From: Callaeas wilsoni
Lineage: Eukaryota > Chordata > Aves > Passeriformes > Callaeidae
Length of the DNA: 64,000 bases
Direction: 5' to 3'
NCBI GenBank assembly: GCA_013398955.1
Contig: VWPU01011703.1
Location: forward strand, 23,227 to 87,226
Position 1 is the stretch's first letter; every line of letters begins with the position of its first letter. Positions 1-11,419 of the stretch are shown here, one piece after another. Below the pieces are notes generated by a model, which was given only the letters and a program-made list of their open reading frames with translations, ran no database searches and was not told where the DNA came from. The translations under genes were made by a program, and so were the position numbers.

Positions 1-2105
1 GGATGAATTGATGACCTATTTATCAGCACCTGCTTCGCCAGCGTCTTTCCCTCTGCTGCCAGGGCCGAGCACCCCCTCGGGACACGGGGGATGCGAGTTT
101 CGGAGACATCCCGTGGGGATGCCATATGGGCAGCAGGAAGGAGGAAGGAGGAGAAGCCTCTGCAGGAAGGCTGGTGGTGCCCAGCTGCACTTTGGGGTGG
201 GTGTGGAGATGCTCCAGCCCAAAGGGGAGCGCGCAGAGACAGATATCCCTGCTGGCTCCTGCCTGGATTCACCTGCTGCCGCTTCTCTGCGAGGCAGATC
301 CGCCTTCTGGGCTGAAATGGCTCCTGGCTGTGTTCCTGCCGGCACAGGCAGGATCCGGCCTGCGAATCGCTGCCTCCGTGTCCCCATGGAAACAGATGCG
401 GGATGCTGCAGAGCCGAGCTCCTCGCAGCCCCGGCTCTGGTCCTCAGCCCCGCTCCCTGGCACAAGAGCCCTCGAGCGGGAGGCGGGGGGGGCTGAGCCC
501 CAGCTCCATTTTCCCTCAGGAGAGCGAGACCCTCTCTTCAGGGGAAAATGGAAATGTAATCAGATCGGCTTGTGTGGAGCAAATAGAAAATCAGTTTTAA
601 TAAAGGCAGAAGAAATGCAAAGCAGCCGCTTGTGACGGAAATGGTGCTAAATAGACACCTCTTTAAGGAAAACTGCTCCGGGGATGTTTGTCGGGAGATG
701 CACAGCCCTGGGCTCCCTCCTGCTCTCCGTTGTGATCCTGGGAGGCAGCAGGAGCAGCTTCCCTGCTGGGAGCGGCGTTTGGGCAGCAGCATCCTCCGTG
801 GAGAGGCAGTGGGTACCCCCATCCCTGCACCCCTCCCGGGGCAGCCCCTGCGGAGGGGAACGGCTCCCACCGGCACCGCGGGGCTCAATTATTGCTCAGA
901 GGAGCCACTTTGCCTTTATTGCTTTCATTTATTACCCAGGGGCCAGCGCCTGTTTTCTGAGGCAGCTATCTGGTCACATCGTGGCCGATAAGCAATGCTG
1001 GTCTGTCTTTATAAGACAGCCAAAATTTATCACTTTCCACTTATTTATTTATTTGGTGGGGCTCTGGTGGTGGCCTGTATTTTTCTTCCAGTGACGTTTC
1101 GCAAAAGGCTTTATTTTCCAGTTCAGCCCTAGGGGGAAAAAGCAAGCCCAGCCCAAAAGAGGAGGCAGCTCTGTAATGAACCCCACTGGAAGTGAGCGCA
1201 GGGGATAAGTCTGTGTTGGGCCCCCACGGAGCAGCCTCTGCTGGGCTGCACTGCAGCCACTTGTCAGCCACCGCTTGGTTTGATTTTCCAAATGAGCTCT
1301 TGAGTTGTGCCCAGGTGGCTGAGGTGCAGGATGAGGGGGCAGAGCTGGGGGAGGATGGGTTTTCCCGGTTTGATCCCGTTCCCAGTGGGCGCTGGGCTGT
1401 GTGGAAGTGCTGTGGAGGAGCTCCCGAGTGGAGCAGACAGGGTGGGAGAGGCCTGTGAGTGTCTGCACCTCTCTCCCTTCCCGTAGCAGGCAAAGCTCCG
1501 CTTTCAGCAAGATCCTGGCAGTGAATGAAACGAAACAAGGAGGAATTTAAGGCATGGAGGCTTTATGGGGGCCCTGAGGAACAGGCTTCCTGCAAGTTTC
1601 CCTGGATGAGATTCAAGGAACGATGCACTGTGTGTCTGCTGGGCCGCGTCAGAGCGTTCCGAGCCCCTTTGGAGCTGGGGCTGGTGGCTGGAGAGGGCTG
1701 TGGGGCCCCTGTGCCACCGCACTGAGAGTGGCCTTGATTCTGCAAGTGTCCCTCTGCGACAGCCGCTTGAAAAGGCCACTGCGGGGTCCCTGCAGAGCAG
1801 TGCCAGCTGCTCCAGAGCCCCCTCTGGGATGCAGGGGCTGGTGCTGGCACCCTGGGCATCCTCAGGATGCTCCTTGCCGGGTGGCAGCAGGGCAGAGCCC
1901 TGGGGGTAGAGGATCCATAGGAGCCAGCATCCCCAGTTCCTGCTGGGGACCAGTGAATGAAATACCTCAGCCCTCCTCTTTTCCCCGCTCCGTGCTTTTC
2001 CCCACTGGGAAGCTGCTCTAGGGATAAACGACAGTGTTTCCTCTTTTCCACCAATCTTTCCAGAAGGAAAGAGTTGGGTGCTTGGAGGGGCAGGTGGAGT
2101 GGGAA
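1..2105. other. GC-rich spacer, no gene seen
   Basis: No exon, RNA gene or transposon was recognised. Open frames overlap on both strands without recognisable protein motifs, as expected for stop-poor GC-rich DNA. Two AT-richer pockets stand out: about 540-680, with several A-rich words, and about 890-1110, with TTATTTATTTATTT near 1040. Either could be a small regulatory element, but nothing in the sequence decides it. Confidence 0.6.
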
Positions 2106-2680
2106 GGCACACAAAGCCGAGGCAGGATCAGTAATTGGCCAGCCGTAATTTCATAATTCATCTCTGTGAAACACAATGAAATTAAAAGAGTTTAGATTCC
2201 AAAGTGTAATGATCATCAATTAAATTCTGCCGGGGCTGAGCTTCCCTCTCATTTGAATTTTATTTTATTATTATGACTTCTCTGTGATTGCGAGAGGATG
2301 AAAACAAAAGCTGCTGCTGGAGGTGGTGGTGGTGGGGAATTAGAGCCGGCAATTACTGCTGGGTGACAGAGGACCCGAGGGAGAGGCGGCGGCTCCTCGG
2401 CCGCACCAGGCACAGGCAGGGGCATCCATCATCCTGAGCCTAATCAGTTAATGCTGATAAACTGCCAGCAATAACTGACAATTGAGCTGGGGGCTCTGGG
2501 CTCGGAGTTCATTCATTTTGAAAGTGCCATAACTAACCCATTAAACCCAGGAAAGCACAAAAGCAGAGTCCCGGCCTCTGCTTGCTGCCCTAATGAAGGC
2601 TGCTGTTGATTCTTTTAAGTGTAGATGATGATGTGTTTAGTGGCTATTGATGCCAGAGGTTTAGCCCGGGCTGGAAAAGC
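2106..2680. promoter_or_regulatory. AT-rich candidate conserved non-coding element cluster
   Basis: Composition shifts abruptly from GC-rich spacer to AT-rich unique sequence. Homeodomain-type cores recur: TAATTGG near 2132, ATGATCATCAATTAAAT near 2209-2225 and TAATCAGTTAATG at 2441-2453. No tandem periodicity or transposon signature explains the composition, and stop codons are frequent in all frames, so it is not an exon. Dense ATTA sites in a gene-poor GC-rich background are typical of enhancers near developmental transcription-factor genes. Function is inferred; conservation with other birds is untested. Confidence 0.4.
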
Positions 2681-3004
2681 CGCTTGGCGCTTTGAAGAAA
2701 GGAGTTTGTGTTTATCCGTGGCAGCTTTTGCCCTGGGTTCCGGCTCCTGCGGTAATCCCGGGGGGACGGGGCGTGCGGGCCCTGCAGATCTGGGGCTGGC
2801 TCGTGTTGGGTGCCCGTAGGATCCCGCTCCTGAAGTGTGGGTGATGATCGTATAACGCTGCTGTTCCCTTGGGGAATTCCCTCTGTAGGACGGATCCTTG
2901 GGTCTCTGTTAAATTCCTGGGAGGCAGAGCTGCCGCGGGTGGTGCTGGCACTGGTGGTGGTGAACACACACCCGGCAGCGCACACCCCAGGTCCTGCAGG
3001 GAAA
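2681..3004. other. GC-rich spacer, no gene seen
   Basis: Nothing was recognised. The sequence is unique and GC-rich, leading into the 13-bp tandem repeat. Open frames on both strands have no family resemblance. Confidence 0.5.
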
Positions 3005-3082
3005 GGTGGCCGGAGATGGTGGCCGGAGATGGTGGCCGGAGGTGCTGGCCGGAGATGCTGGCTGGAGATGCTGGCTGGAGCC
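3005..3082. repeat. 13-bp minisatellite, six copies
   Basis: Six consecutive 13-bp units run head to tail. The first three resemble GGTGGCCGGAGAT; the last three drift to GCTGGCCGGAGAT and GCTGGCTGGAGAT. The graded change along the array suggests stepwise duplication. Thirteen is not a multiple of three, so a coding origin is unlikely. Confidence 0.9.
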
Positions 3083-3674
3083 GTGTTTCCCTCCTCGGAC
3101 CCTGTCCTGCCTCCCTCAGCGCTGGCAGAGCGCGAGAAGGGTCTGACCCAGTCCCAGGGGCTGCTCTCCGCAGGAGGGTCCCCGCAAAGGGAGCACCGAG
3201 GGGCTCGCGGCTGTCTGGGATGATCCACTGCCCCGGGGTCACCTCCAGCCACACGGCCCCTGGCTCTGGCCCAGCCCTCTCGCCTGTGGCCTGGCTTCTT
3301 GCATCGGCGCCGGAAGCCGCGGGGACAGAGGTGTCCTGATTTATATCCCCAGGGGGTCTGCTCAGCCAGCACTCCACAAGGAATAGCTTCTCCCATAAAT
3401 TACACAGCTGGAGAGCGGCTGCTTTTGGCTGTCCCTCCTGTGTAACAGGGACCGGAGGAGTTTCCTGATGTGCTTTTCCTTTAGTGGGGGAGGTTTCCTA
3501 CCCGAACACCCCGCAGTGGTTCCAACATTCCAGGCGCCGAGACCTCTTGCCCAGCTCCCGATGTTTCATCCCCTCAACCTGGTGCCTGGGCTGCATTCGT
3601 CTGGCTCCCGCTCCCAGGCACTGGGTTTTTTTCCACCTTTGTTGTTAGACTGAAGAGCCGTCTATTATCAATTT
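3083..3674. other. GC-rich spacer, no gene seen
   Basis: Unique GC-rich sequence that becomes pyrimidine- and T-rich after about 3450. No exon, RNA or repeat family was recognised. Confidence 0.5.
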
Positions 3675-3785
3675 TTTTTGTTCTCTGTGTAGGTATTTAA
3701 AGACTTTGATCAAGTCACCTCATCACCTTCCCTTTGTTAATCTGCAGAGACTGAACTCCTTGAGACTTTTGCAATGAGGCAGGAA
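3675..3785 (-). mobile_element. Ancient CR1/L3-like LINE remnant
   Basis: The words GTAGGTATTTAAAGACT, TGATCAAGTCACCT and CTGAACTCCTTGAG occur in the order and spacing of the antisense 3' region of old CR1/L3-clade LINEs, known in other amniotes as GATCAAGTCACC ... GAGCTCCTTGAG. The copy is diverged, lacks a coding part and has no clear ends. It probably predates the bird radiation. The identification is from memory of the family consensus. Confidence 0.6.
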
Positions 3786-4854
3786 TTGTGCCTCTGTGTC
3801 CCTCGGCTCCTTTGAAATTCCCAGCCAGAGAGTCGAAGGTTGGGCACCTGAAAACGAGAGGGTACCTGGAGAACTCGCCCCATCGGGGCTCTGCGCTTCT
3901 CGCCTGCTTTTGCAGTGGGCTTTGACATTGTGCGAGTGACTGCCGGGAAGTTTCTGATCGCATTTTTCCTTTTTTCTCCGGTGATGGATAATAACTCCTT
4001 CTTAGAAGCAGATTTCCCAGGGAAATGCTGTCTCTTCTCTGAGTCCTCCCCCCTGAGTGTGCTCTCTGCCCTGAGCCAGTGTCCCCATGCTGGGATCTGT
4101 GGGGTCTGTGTCCGGAGGAGCTGGGGAGTCGCTGCTTCTTCCCGTCCTTCCCAGTATCCCATCCTCCCCACATCCCGCTCTTCTCCTGCCCTCTCCCTCC
4201 CGGTGCCGCCGGGAACCCCGCTGTCTGTGTTTGGGGAGGTGGGGAGAGCAGCACCTGGGAGTTATTTTCCTGGAAAATTGCGGTGTGCTTGGCTCTGGAT
4301 GCTTTCGTGGATCAGTCCAGGAGGACTGCCTTTCATCTGGACCCGGCAGACCCCTCTGCAACGGCGCTTTCGGGAGGTTGAACGGGCTGGCTCCAGGGAG
4401 GTCTCCTGGGAGCCCACTAAAGCTGATCATCAAAGGTGTTTAGTCTTTGCAGGAAGCAGGATTGCGGAGAGACTAAATGATTCCGAGAGGATGTTTCACC
4501 TCAAAGAGGTCTGTTTTCCAGCCTGGCTCTGCATTTCAAACCCCTCGCTGCGCTGTGGGCCCGGCTCCGTCTCCGAAGGACCAAAGTGCAGCGCGTTTGA
4601 TGGATTGCAGGCCTGGGATCTCCCGGGCCGTGGCTCTGAGCTCCACGGCGGGGGGGTGGCTGTGCCAGCCCTTGCCATCGCTCTGCCCCTCGTCCCCCAG
4701 AGCCCCTGGCTGGGAGGATGCCTCTCCTCGGGTGCTGGCTGGTGCTGTGCTCACCCTCCCTCGCACCCACGGGGCCTTCCTCCCTCATCCTCCTCTCCCC
4801 AGCTGCCCTGGTGTAATGAGTTGTCAGGATGGTGAGGATGGACGGGGCGCACCG
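3786..4854. other. GC-rich spacer, no gene seen
   Basis: A frame on the plus strand stays open from about 3915 to 4835, but its translation has no recognisable domain, and other frames on both strands are open over the same bases. I read it as chance openness. No repeat family was recognised. Confidence 0.5.
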
Positions 4855-5080
4855 GGTCCTGATGAGATGATACAGCAACAATTCCATTTCATCTCGAATT
4901 TGACATTAAACTTTAATAGTCTCAAGGACAAGAAGCCAAGAGATATCAGATGTAATGAGATAAAGCAAAGTTTCTCTGACAGCAAATTTGATCACAAATG
5001 GGCTCTGAGATTGCTTCTTTGATATAAATGAAACATAATTCATCTTTCAGTGCCTTGAATGGGCTTTGAGGCCATGTATA
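4855..5080. promoter_or_regulatory. AT-rich candidate conserved non-coding element
   Basis: A sharp AT-rich block between GC-rich flanks, containing ACATTAAACTTTAATAG near 4902, GATATCAGATGTAATGAG near 4942, TTTGATCACAAATGG near 4987 and TTTGATATAAATGAAAC near 5018. The sequence is unique, non-repetitive and full of stop codons. The paired TTTGAT words fit TCF/LEF-like sites and the TAAT words homeodomain sites. The regulatory role is inferred from composition and motifs only. Confidence 0.42.
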
Positions 5081-6020
5081 ATAACAGTGTCGCCATTGCT
5101 GGCTCTGACGAGTGCCAGCGTGGCCCCGGCAGGAAGGGCCCCGAGATGCTGCTCCTGCTCCTCCCCGGCCCTGCCTGGGACTGGGAAGTGGCAGGAGCTG
5201 GTGGAGGGAGCCGCGGGCAGGGACGAGCGGCGCCGCTCTGCTCCCAGCACGGCGGGCAGAGGAGCTTCCAGCATGCTCCTGGAGCATTGGGAGCTGCCGG
5301 TGTGCGTCCAGGCTGTGCTCCTGCACCCCAGAGGCGGCTGCAGTCCTGTTCTGGAGGGCTCAGGCAGCGCTGGGGGCTGCTGGAGCTCTGGCAGCAGCCC
5401 TGCCTGCCCGGGCAGCAAGCTGGGGTTCTCCAGGACTGGAGGGATGCTGGGCACAGGGAGTTTTCTTTGCTGTCGTGGTTGCTCTGGCTGCTGGAGCCCA
5501 CCAAGGCACAGTGTCTGCCCGAGGATTCGCTCCTCACGTGGCTGTGTGGCTCTCCCAGCACTGCAGACCCCCTTTTGGGGGAGCTGCCACCTCCCCAGCC
5601 TGGCCGTGTCACAGGGACATCGGCATTTGGGCACAGGGGGGTGGGCACAGATAAACGGGCCCGTCACGTCTCTCTCTGGTAGCAGCAGTGAGTGCCGAGT
5701 TCTGTGCTCTCAGGGGTTGTGTGAGTTTCCTCCTGTCCGTAAGAACTCACCAGATGAACTCCTGTGCTGCACGGAGGGGTTTCCAGCCGCCTTTTCACCT
5801 GGAGGCTCCGGACCCACCTGGCCAAGCACAAGGCAGGGCACACGTGGCCTTTCCTGCTGCCCCTTGGCACGATATTCGTGGTGATCCTTGTCCCCAGGGG
5901 GTGCAAGGGAGCGTGGGGCTGGATGAGGAGGACTTTCTGTTGCAGTTGCAGACACGTTAAATATCTGTGGAGAAATGAACAGGCCCTCTTTGCATGATAA
6001 AGAAGCCTGAAAATCGAGGA
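5081..6020. other. GC-rich spacer, no gene seen
   Basis: Frames are open on both strands over 5040-5670 at once, the signature of stop-poor GC-rich DNA and not of a gene. No domain, splice pattern or repeat family was recognised. Confidence 0.5.
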
Positions 6021-6160
6021 TGGCAGCTGCTTCATTTCCTGTTGGTTTTTTTTCTAATTTTTATTATCATTAAATTGCTTCCAGTGACCTGTAATATTTT
6101 TGTACAGTGGCAATTACGGCTCTTGGAGGATTAAACTGTGCTCACACACACACAGAGCCC
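6021..6160. promoter_or_regulatory. Small AT-rich pocket
   Basis: T-rich sequence with ATTATCATTAAATTGC near 6062 and GGCAATTACGGC near 6110, bordered by a short CA run (6141-6153). It could be a minor enhancer or the eroded tail of a transposon; the sequence does not decide. Confidence 0.25.
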
Positions 6161-7049
6161 GCCGGCTTCATCTAAAGGGCAGAGCCACGGCTCCCCGGTG
6201 CGAAGGCGGCCGCATCCCCATGGAACAGCCCCTCTTCTGCCTGCCGTTCCCTGCGGTGGCCTCCAGCAGAGCTGCGGTGAGAATTCTCTCCTCGCTGCTC
6301 CTCTGCCGGGCCAGGAGCACAGCACCGGCGTGATCCAGCGCGGCAGTGCAGCCGGAGATCCCTCACTCCCCGTCCCCCCGCGCCGCGTGGAGCTGAGCGC
6401 AGGGGTTGAGTGCCGGCTGCTGATGGGGTCCTTCCTGCCTCCAACTCCTGGTGAATATGAAAAGTCGAATTGATTCCCTCTAATAAATGAAGCAGTTGGA
6501 TGTCTCATTTGTAACTTGACATCCACGCCGGCGCTTCAGCTGCTGCTCCTCACCCCTGGCTGGGAGATGCACTTATTAAGATGGTTTTCCGCAAAGCTGT
6601 TGCCGTTTGCCGGCAGCCAATCTCTCCGCAGCCGGCTCCGGGTCGGGAAGGAGCTGCCGGCGGGGGCAGAGGGGGCGGGGGTGGGAGAGGGCTCTGGGGG
6701 GCTCTGGATGGCTGTTTTCTGCCCAGAGAGCAGCGTCTTCCTCACGCGCCATCACTGGGAGTGACGCTTCCCCGCTCGGCAGAGGCTGCGGAGCGGCCGG
6801 TGCCCTCCGGGCGCGTCAGGACTCGGTGAGGGGTGTCTGGTGCTGGGCTGGGGGGGTTGCACGTCTGTGTGGCTGCTCCACACGCTGCAGCGGGCACACG
6901 TCAGGTGCCGCCTCGGTGCCCATCTCCAGTGGATGTGACGAGGTCACGAGCGCTGCCCTTCGGAGGGCGCGGGCCCTTGTGCTGCCAGGGCCTGGTGATG
7001 GAAGTGGCTGTGCCCGCTCCCCTCCCCTCCCCTCGCTGCTGCCGTTCCT
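6161..7049. other. GC-rich spacer, no gene seen
   Basis: GC-rich with some CpG retention around 6600-6830, where a CCAAT word near 6618 lies upstream of a GGGGGCGGGG box near 6671. That arrangement resembles a weak promoter, but no exon or splice donor follows convincingly. No gene is called. Confidence 0.45.
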
Positions 7050-7450
7050 CCACAGGGCTGAAAACAATCACAATAAATCAGAAACCCTCCTCCGGCCTCG
7101 GCAAGGTGCTGGGAACTCGGGATAAGAGTTTATCCATCCTAAATAATAATGCACTGGAGCTGCCAGCTCCCCGCTGGCTCCATTTGCATCATGCTAAAAA
7201 TCAATGACCCGGGCGACTCTTTGATGCGTGGAGAAGAGTCCAGAGGACTTGGAGCCGGACTGTCCAGGGACTCCGGGATGCTGGCAGCCATTAGCAGTGA
7301 GGAGGCCGTCACGGGCTGGCCATGCCCTGGGTTTCACACCAATCTAACAAAGGGAGCTGGACGCTGCCAGCGCAGAGCTGGGGCTGATTAAATCTTTGTT
7401 TAAGAGCTCCAGAGCTCCGTTACCTACATCAGGAGGGAGTTAATTAAACA
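7050..7450. promoter_or_regulatory. AT-rich candidate conserved element with POU octamer
   Basis: Contains an exact octamer ATTTGCAT at 7182-7189, followed by ATGCTAAAAATCAATGA, plus AATCACAATAAATCAG near 7067, CTAAATAATAATGC near 7140 and TTAATTAAAC near 7440. The block is unique and not open for translation. POU plus homeodomain words together suggest a neural or ectodermal enhancer, but that is inference. Confidence 0.38.
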
Positions 7451-8839
7451 GGGAAGGTGGGAGGTGGCAGCTGAGGTGGCTGAGGGCATTTCCCTGGAGG
7501 CACAGCTCCCAGCAGCACGGACAATGTGCCCTCGGCACCACTGTCTGCTTGTGGCAGTGCCAGCGCTTCTGGGGGCAGCTGAAAACTCCCGTGTGGTGCC
7601 ACCTCCTCTCTGGCCCCTGCTTTTCCTTTCTTTTCCCTGTGGAATCTCTGGAAAATGGTATTTTTCCCAAGAATTCCAGTGGAGCTCCTCTCCAAGGCCA
7701 GCGCAGCTGCTGCCTCGCCAAGCCTTCCATTTGTTTTTGGGATACTGGGCTGCCTGGAATTGGTTTCCAGTTCCCCGTCAGGAGCGAGAGGCTCCGTGGC
7801 AGCCACCCTGCTGCTTCCATTCGGCTGTGCGAGGCCATAGATTAGATTCCTGTTTGCTTCATGGAAGATCCCTGGTGATATCAATTAGGTATGTCAGAGG
7901 GACCCGGGGGAATGTTTCTTCTGTTATTTATTTATTGGCATCGGAGCCATTGCAGGTTCCCAGAGCGAGACACATAATGTCTCTCGCCTTTCTTCACTCA
8001 CACTCCCTCCTCTGCTTTTTATGGCTCCTAATAAAGCCCGGCAAAGGTTATTTCCAGAGGGGAGAGGCTGCTGCGGGGCCGGTCCCTGCTGTGCCGGATG
8101 GAGCATCCCCGCTCGCAGAGCCAGCCTCGCGCTCGCCTCCCGGAGCCAGAGCATAGAGGAACTGTGGCACCTTTGCCCTCACTGCACGGTGCCAAGAGCC
8201 TCGAAATTCCCTCTCCAGCGCAGCTGCCAGCTCGGTGTGCCCTGGACAGCCCTGGCAGGGGGCAGAGCCGGAGGCACCGCTCAGCCCTGGAGTGCCGCCG
8301 GCTCCTGCCGCAGGTGCCAGCAAGAGGCACCAGAGCAAATTTAACGAGATACGTGAGAAAGTGGTGCAAATAATTAAAATCTGTCAGGGCTGGAGGCAGA
8401 GAGAGGTGAGGGGAATGAAAGGAGCCTTGGTGATTCCTGGATACATCCCCTGAGCAGGTGCTTTATTGTGGTGCTGCAGCCCTGGCCGGGTGCAGGGACA
8501 GGGAAATGTCACTTCATGATGTTGGACTCTGTGTGGCACCTTGGGGCAGACTGTCCAGGTCCCTTCTCTACTGCAGGGAGCTGGGGGATTTGCAAAGTGA
8601 GGATTGGCAAAAGAGGAAAAGGTTTAACCGGCCTGGAAGTTAATGTTTGTGTTTGAAGTCCCCAGGAAGGGATGCCTGTGCCCAGGGTCTGCAGAGCTGC
8701 CACCTGCACACCCAGATCCCGAGAAATTCCCCAAAAGGCGCAGTGCTCCTGCTTTTGATGAAGCTGCTGGATTTTGCTCCTCAGTGTTGGAGTGTCCCTC
8801 TGCGTTATGTGGATCCCGCAGCCCGGCTGCTCTGCAGGG
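7451..8839. other. Mixed spacer with small AT-rich pockets
   Basis: Mostly GC-rich with no recognised gene. AT-richer pockets lie at about 7830-8050 (GATATCAATTAGG near 7877, a TTATTTATTTATTGG run near 7924) and 8335-8400 (GTGCAAATAATTAAAATC near 8364). These have the same motif types as the larger islands but are too short to judge. Confidence 0.4.
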
Positions 8840-9355
8840 CCCGTTAATCTGGTCGGGATAAAATACCGCTGGCTCCTGTCATCATCCGTCTCCTCTTCCC
8901 CCCGAGGTCAAGTGGGGCCCTCCCGTCCATCCCAATGAGCAGGGCAGCCCATAAAACAAAGTGTTTTATGAGCACAGCCTAACGAATCCCTCCCCTGGGA
9001 CATGTGCTGCTGGCACGGTGCTGGCAATAGCTCCTCTGCATCCCCCGAGCGGGTTTCCTCGGGCTCTCGGGGCTTTATTCCAAAGCAGTGGGGTTTCTTA
9101 GGAGGGGGTCACGGTGTGTTTCAATTGTCCCCAAGCCCTTGCTGGGGTCCCTCATGTAGAAGAGTGGGGATGCTCCTGTGTCACCCCCACTGCGTTGCCC
9201 ATCAGGACTGGGGGGTCCTGTCCTGCCAGCCCCGGGTGCCAGCCTGTCAGTCACTGCACCCAATCTGGGAGCTGCCCGGTGTCAATGCCCTGGTTTACTC
9301 CAGCTCCATCCCTCGGAGTGAGTCCCATTTGAATGTTAATGCCTCCAAGATGAAA
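8840..9355. other. Spacer, no gene seen
   Basis: Mixed composition, with AAAACAAAGTGTTTTATGAG near 8954 as the only notable AT-rich word group. No exon, RNA gene or repeat family was recognised. Confidence 0.45.
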
Positions 9356-9570
9356 CCTGGCTGATTAAATTTTAGACTTGCAAATGGGTTTGGTAAATAG
9401 ACGTTGGGAAAGGCGGGTGGAGCTGCTGCCTCATCACAGATACGGCAAATAGCAGCGCTTTGTGATTAGGTGTGAGATGCACTCTCGCAAAATGGGAGTC
9501 TCCAGGGGCTCTTTTCTGGTGAGAAATCCTTTAAGTACACAAATTTATGGCAGTTTTTATTTCCCCAAAC
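9356..9570. promoter_or_regulatory. AT-rich candidate regulatory island
   Basis: Contains CTGATTAAATTTTAGAC near 9361, GGTAAATAGACG near 9391, ATACGGCAAATAGC near 9440 and TTGTGATTAGG near 9460. Unique and stop-rich. The GTAAATA word fits a forkhead-type site. A weaker candidate than the larger islands. Confidence 0.3.
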
Positions 9571-10494
9571 AAAAAGAGGTCCCAGGCTGTGGGTGGCTGA
9601 ATGGGCAATAAGGGAACGGGGAGCTGGAATGGGTGGGAGCCCTGGCTGGGGGTGTGGGTGAGGTGGTGGCCACCCACATCCCACCCGGCACTGGGGGGCA
9701 GTGGGACAATGGGTGACAATGCTCAGGGGAAGGTGGCTGTTGTGGGAAATGCCTCTGAGACTGGGGTCAATCCATCCTTGGCTGCACCCTGTGGCTGCTG
9801 CTGCAGGGAATGCAGGAATAACAGGCAGGGAGGGATGGAGCCTTCTGCTCCTGGGGAAGCACTTGAGCATCATCATCTGTGGGTGGGAAAGCGGAGGCGG
9901 GGAGCAGAGATGCAGCTTGGCAGAGAGATCCTTCCCTCCCGCCGGCCCTGGCAGCAGCCTCCGTCTCAGCTGCAGCTGAGGATGGATTATTCCAGCTTGG
10001 CACACGGGTTTCTTTTATTTTCCCAATGAAAAAGCAAGCCTGGATTTGAAACACCTTTAAAAATGCAGATAGTGGGGCAAACTGCCGTGACCCCTGCGCA
10101 CGATACAGAGCAGGACTTTAATGGGAGCCTTGCGTTCATTCTTATCTGGAGCGCTGGGAAATACTGCGAGGAAAGCAGACAAAAGGAAGTGGTGAGGCAG
10201 GAGCCTGGATTTAGCACATATTAAACCATTTGTCTTTTGCTCCCCTGCTGAGCAGGAGCACATGAGGCTGCTGCAGCCCCAGAATCTGGGGAGAAAGTCA
10301 GCAGAGGCAGGCAGGGTCCGAGGGGAGAGGGCTGCTGGCTGCATGGCGGAGCACGGGTGCTTTCCTTGAGCCGCTTCGCTCGGTGGCAGAATCTTCCCAT
10401 CCTGGTGGGATTTTGGGAGCAAGGCTTTACACTGCTCTCCGAGGTCCTTTGCTTGGCACCTCTGCCCCGCTGCCTCTCTGAGCATCTACATGTC
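9571..10494. other. GC-rich spacer, no gene seen
   Basis: Unique, moderately GC-rich sequence up to the CR1 fragment. Open frames on both strands have no recognisable motif. Confidence 0.5.
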
Positions 10495-10765
10495 CTGCCT
10501 GAGAGGAGGGTGAGCCAGGTGGGCGGCAGTCTTCTCCCAGGTAACAAGCAGTAACACAAGAGGAAATGTTGTGCTACTCAGGTTGTGCCAGGGGAGGCTT
10601 AGATTGGATACTGGGAGCTGTTTCTTCACTGAAAGGGTTGTCCAGCCCTGGAGGGATTTAAAAGCCATGTAGATGTGGCGCTTGGGGACATGGTTTAGTG
10701 GTGGCTTTGGCACTGCTGGGTTGGACTTGTCTATCCTAAACAATTCTGTAATCTCTGTCCCCGAC
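10495..10765 (+). mobile_element. CR1 LINE 3' fragment
   Basis: Matches the avian CR1 3' region in order: GAGGAGGGTGAGCCAGGTGG, TTCTCCCAGGTAACAAG, GAGGAAATG, GTTGTGCCAGGGGAGG, TTAGATTGGATACTGG, TTTCTTCACTGAAAGGGTTG, GTAGATGTGGCGCTTGG, GGACATGGTTTAGTGGTGG, then a decayed ATTCTGTAATCT terminus. It is 5' truncated, as usual for CR1, and contains only the 3' end. An internal gap before the TTTAAAAGCCATGTAGATG part indicates a deletion relative to the family consensus. Confidence 0.93.
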
Positions 10766-11419
10766 TCATTGCTCTGCTGAGGATTCCCTGGGATTGGATT
10801 CCAAGGCTTCACATCACGGCCTGCCCTTCTGCCGGGGAGTTGTGAACGTCCATGGAGAGACACAGTTCTGATTTACCCACTCGAGAGCTCCATTGCTTTC
10901 CCTGTTCTGGATATTGAAACATTCATCATCTGTTCATTACAGAGCAATCTCCAAATTACCCTGGCTCTGAGCAAACACGGCTGCACTCGCTGGGGCACCA
11001 GCAGGGATTGATATTTCCTGTGCCCACTGCAGCTCTCGGGGAGGAGCTGGTGCTGAATCCTCATCCGTGAGGCAGGTGGAGGAACGTCCCACCTGCAGGA
11101 GCGCCGGGAACACGCGGCTTCGTGCGGTGCACGAGGCAGGAACAGTTTGAGATGGGGCTGGCTTGGTGGGTCCTGGGCGTGGAGGCACCTGCAAATCCAC
11201 GGGTGTGGGAGGGCTGCTGTCGGGACAGATGAATGGAGGCACCTGGCAGAATTCCCCAGAGGAAGGGATGGCGTCAGTGGGTGCCCGCTCCCGGCCGAGG
11301 CGGGCGGGCACCGTGCCAGGCACCGTGCCAGGCACCGGCCCTGCGAGGCAGCACCGCAGCCCCCGACCGCGATCCTCACGGGCACAGCCCGGGCTTGCTT
11401 TGACAGGATTCCTGGGAAA
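10766..11419. other. Spacer with short 12-bp tandem duplication
   Basis: No gene recognised. At 11307-11336 the word GGCACCGTGCCA is repeated about 2.5 times in tandem. A small AT pocket lies at about 10905-10970. Confidence 0.5.

Noticed and set aside
3915..4835. A 306-codon plus-strand frame outside any tandem repeat
   Set aside because: Composition-driven openness; several other frames on both strands overlap it and the translation resembles no known family.
6600..6830. CCAAT word and GC box resembling a promoter
   Set aside because: Both words are frequent in GC-rich DNA, and no CpG island of convincing size or first exon follows.
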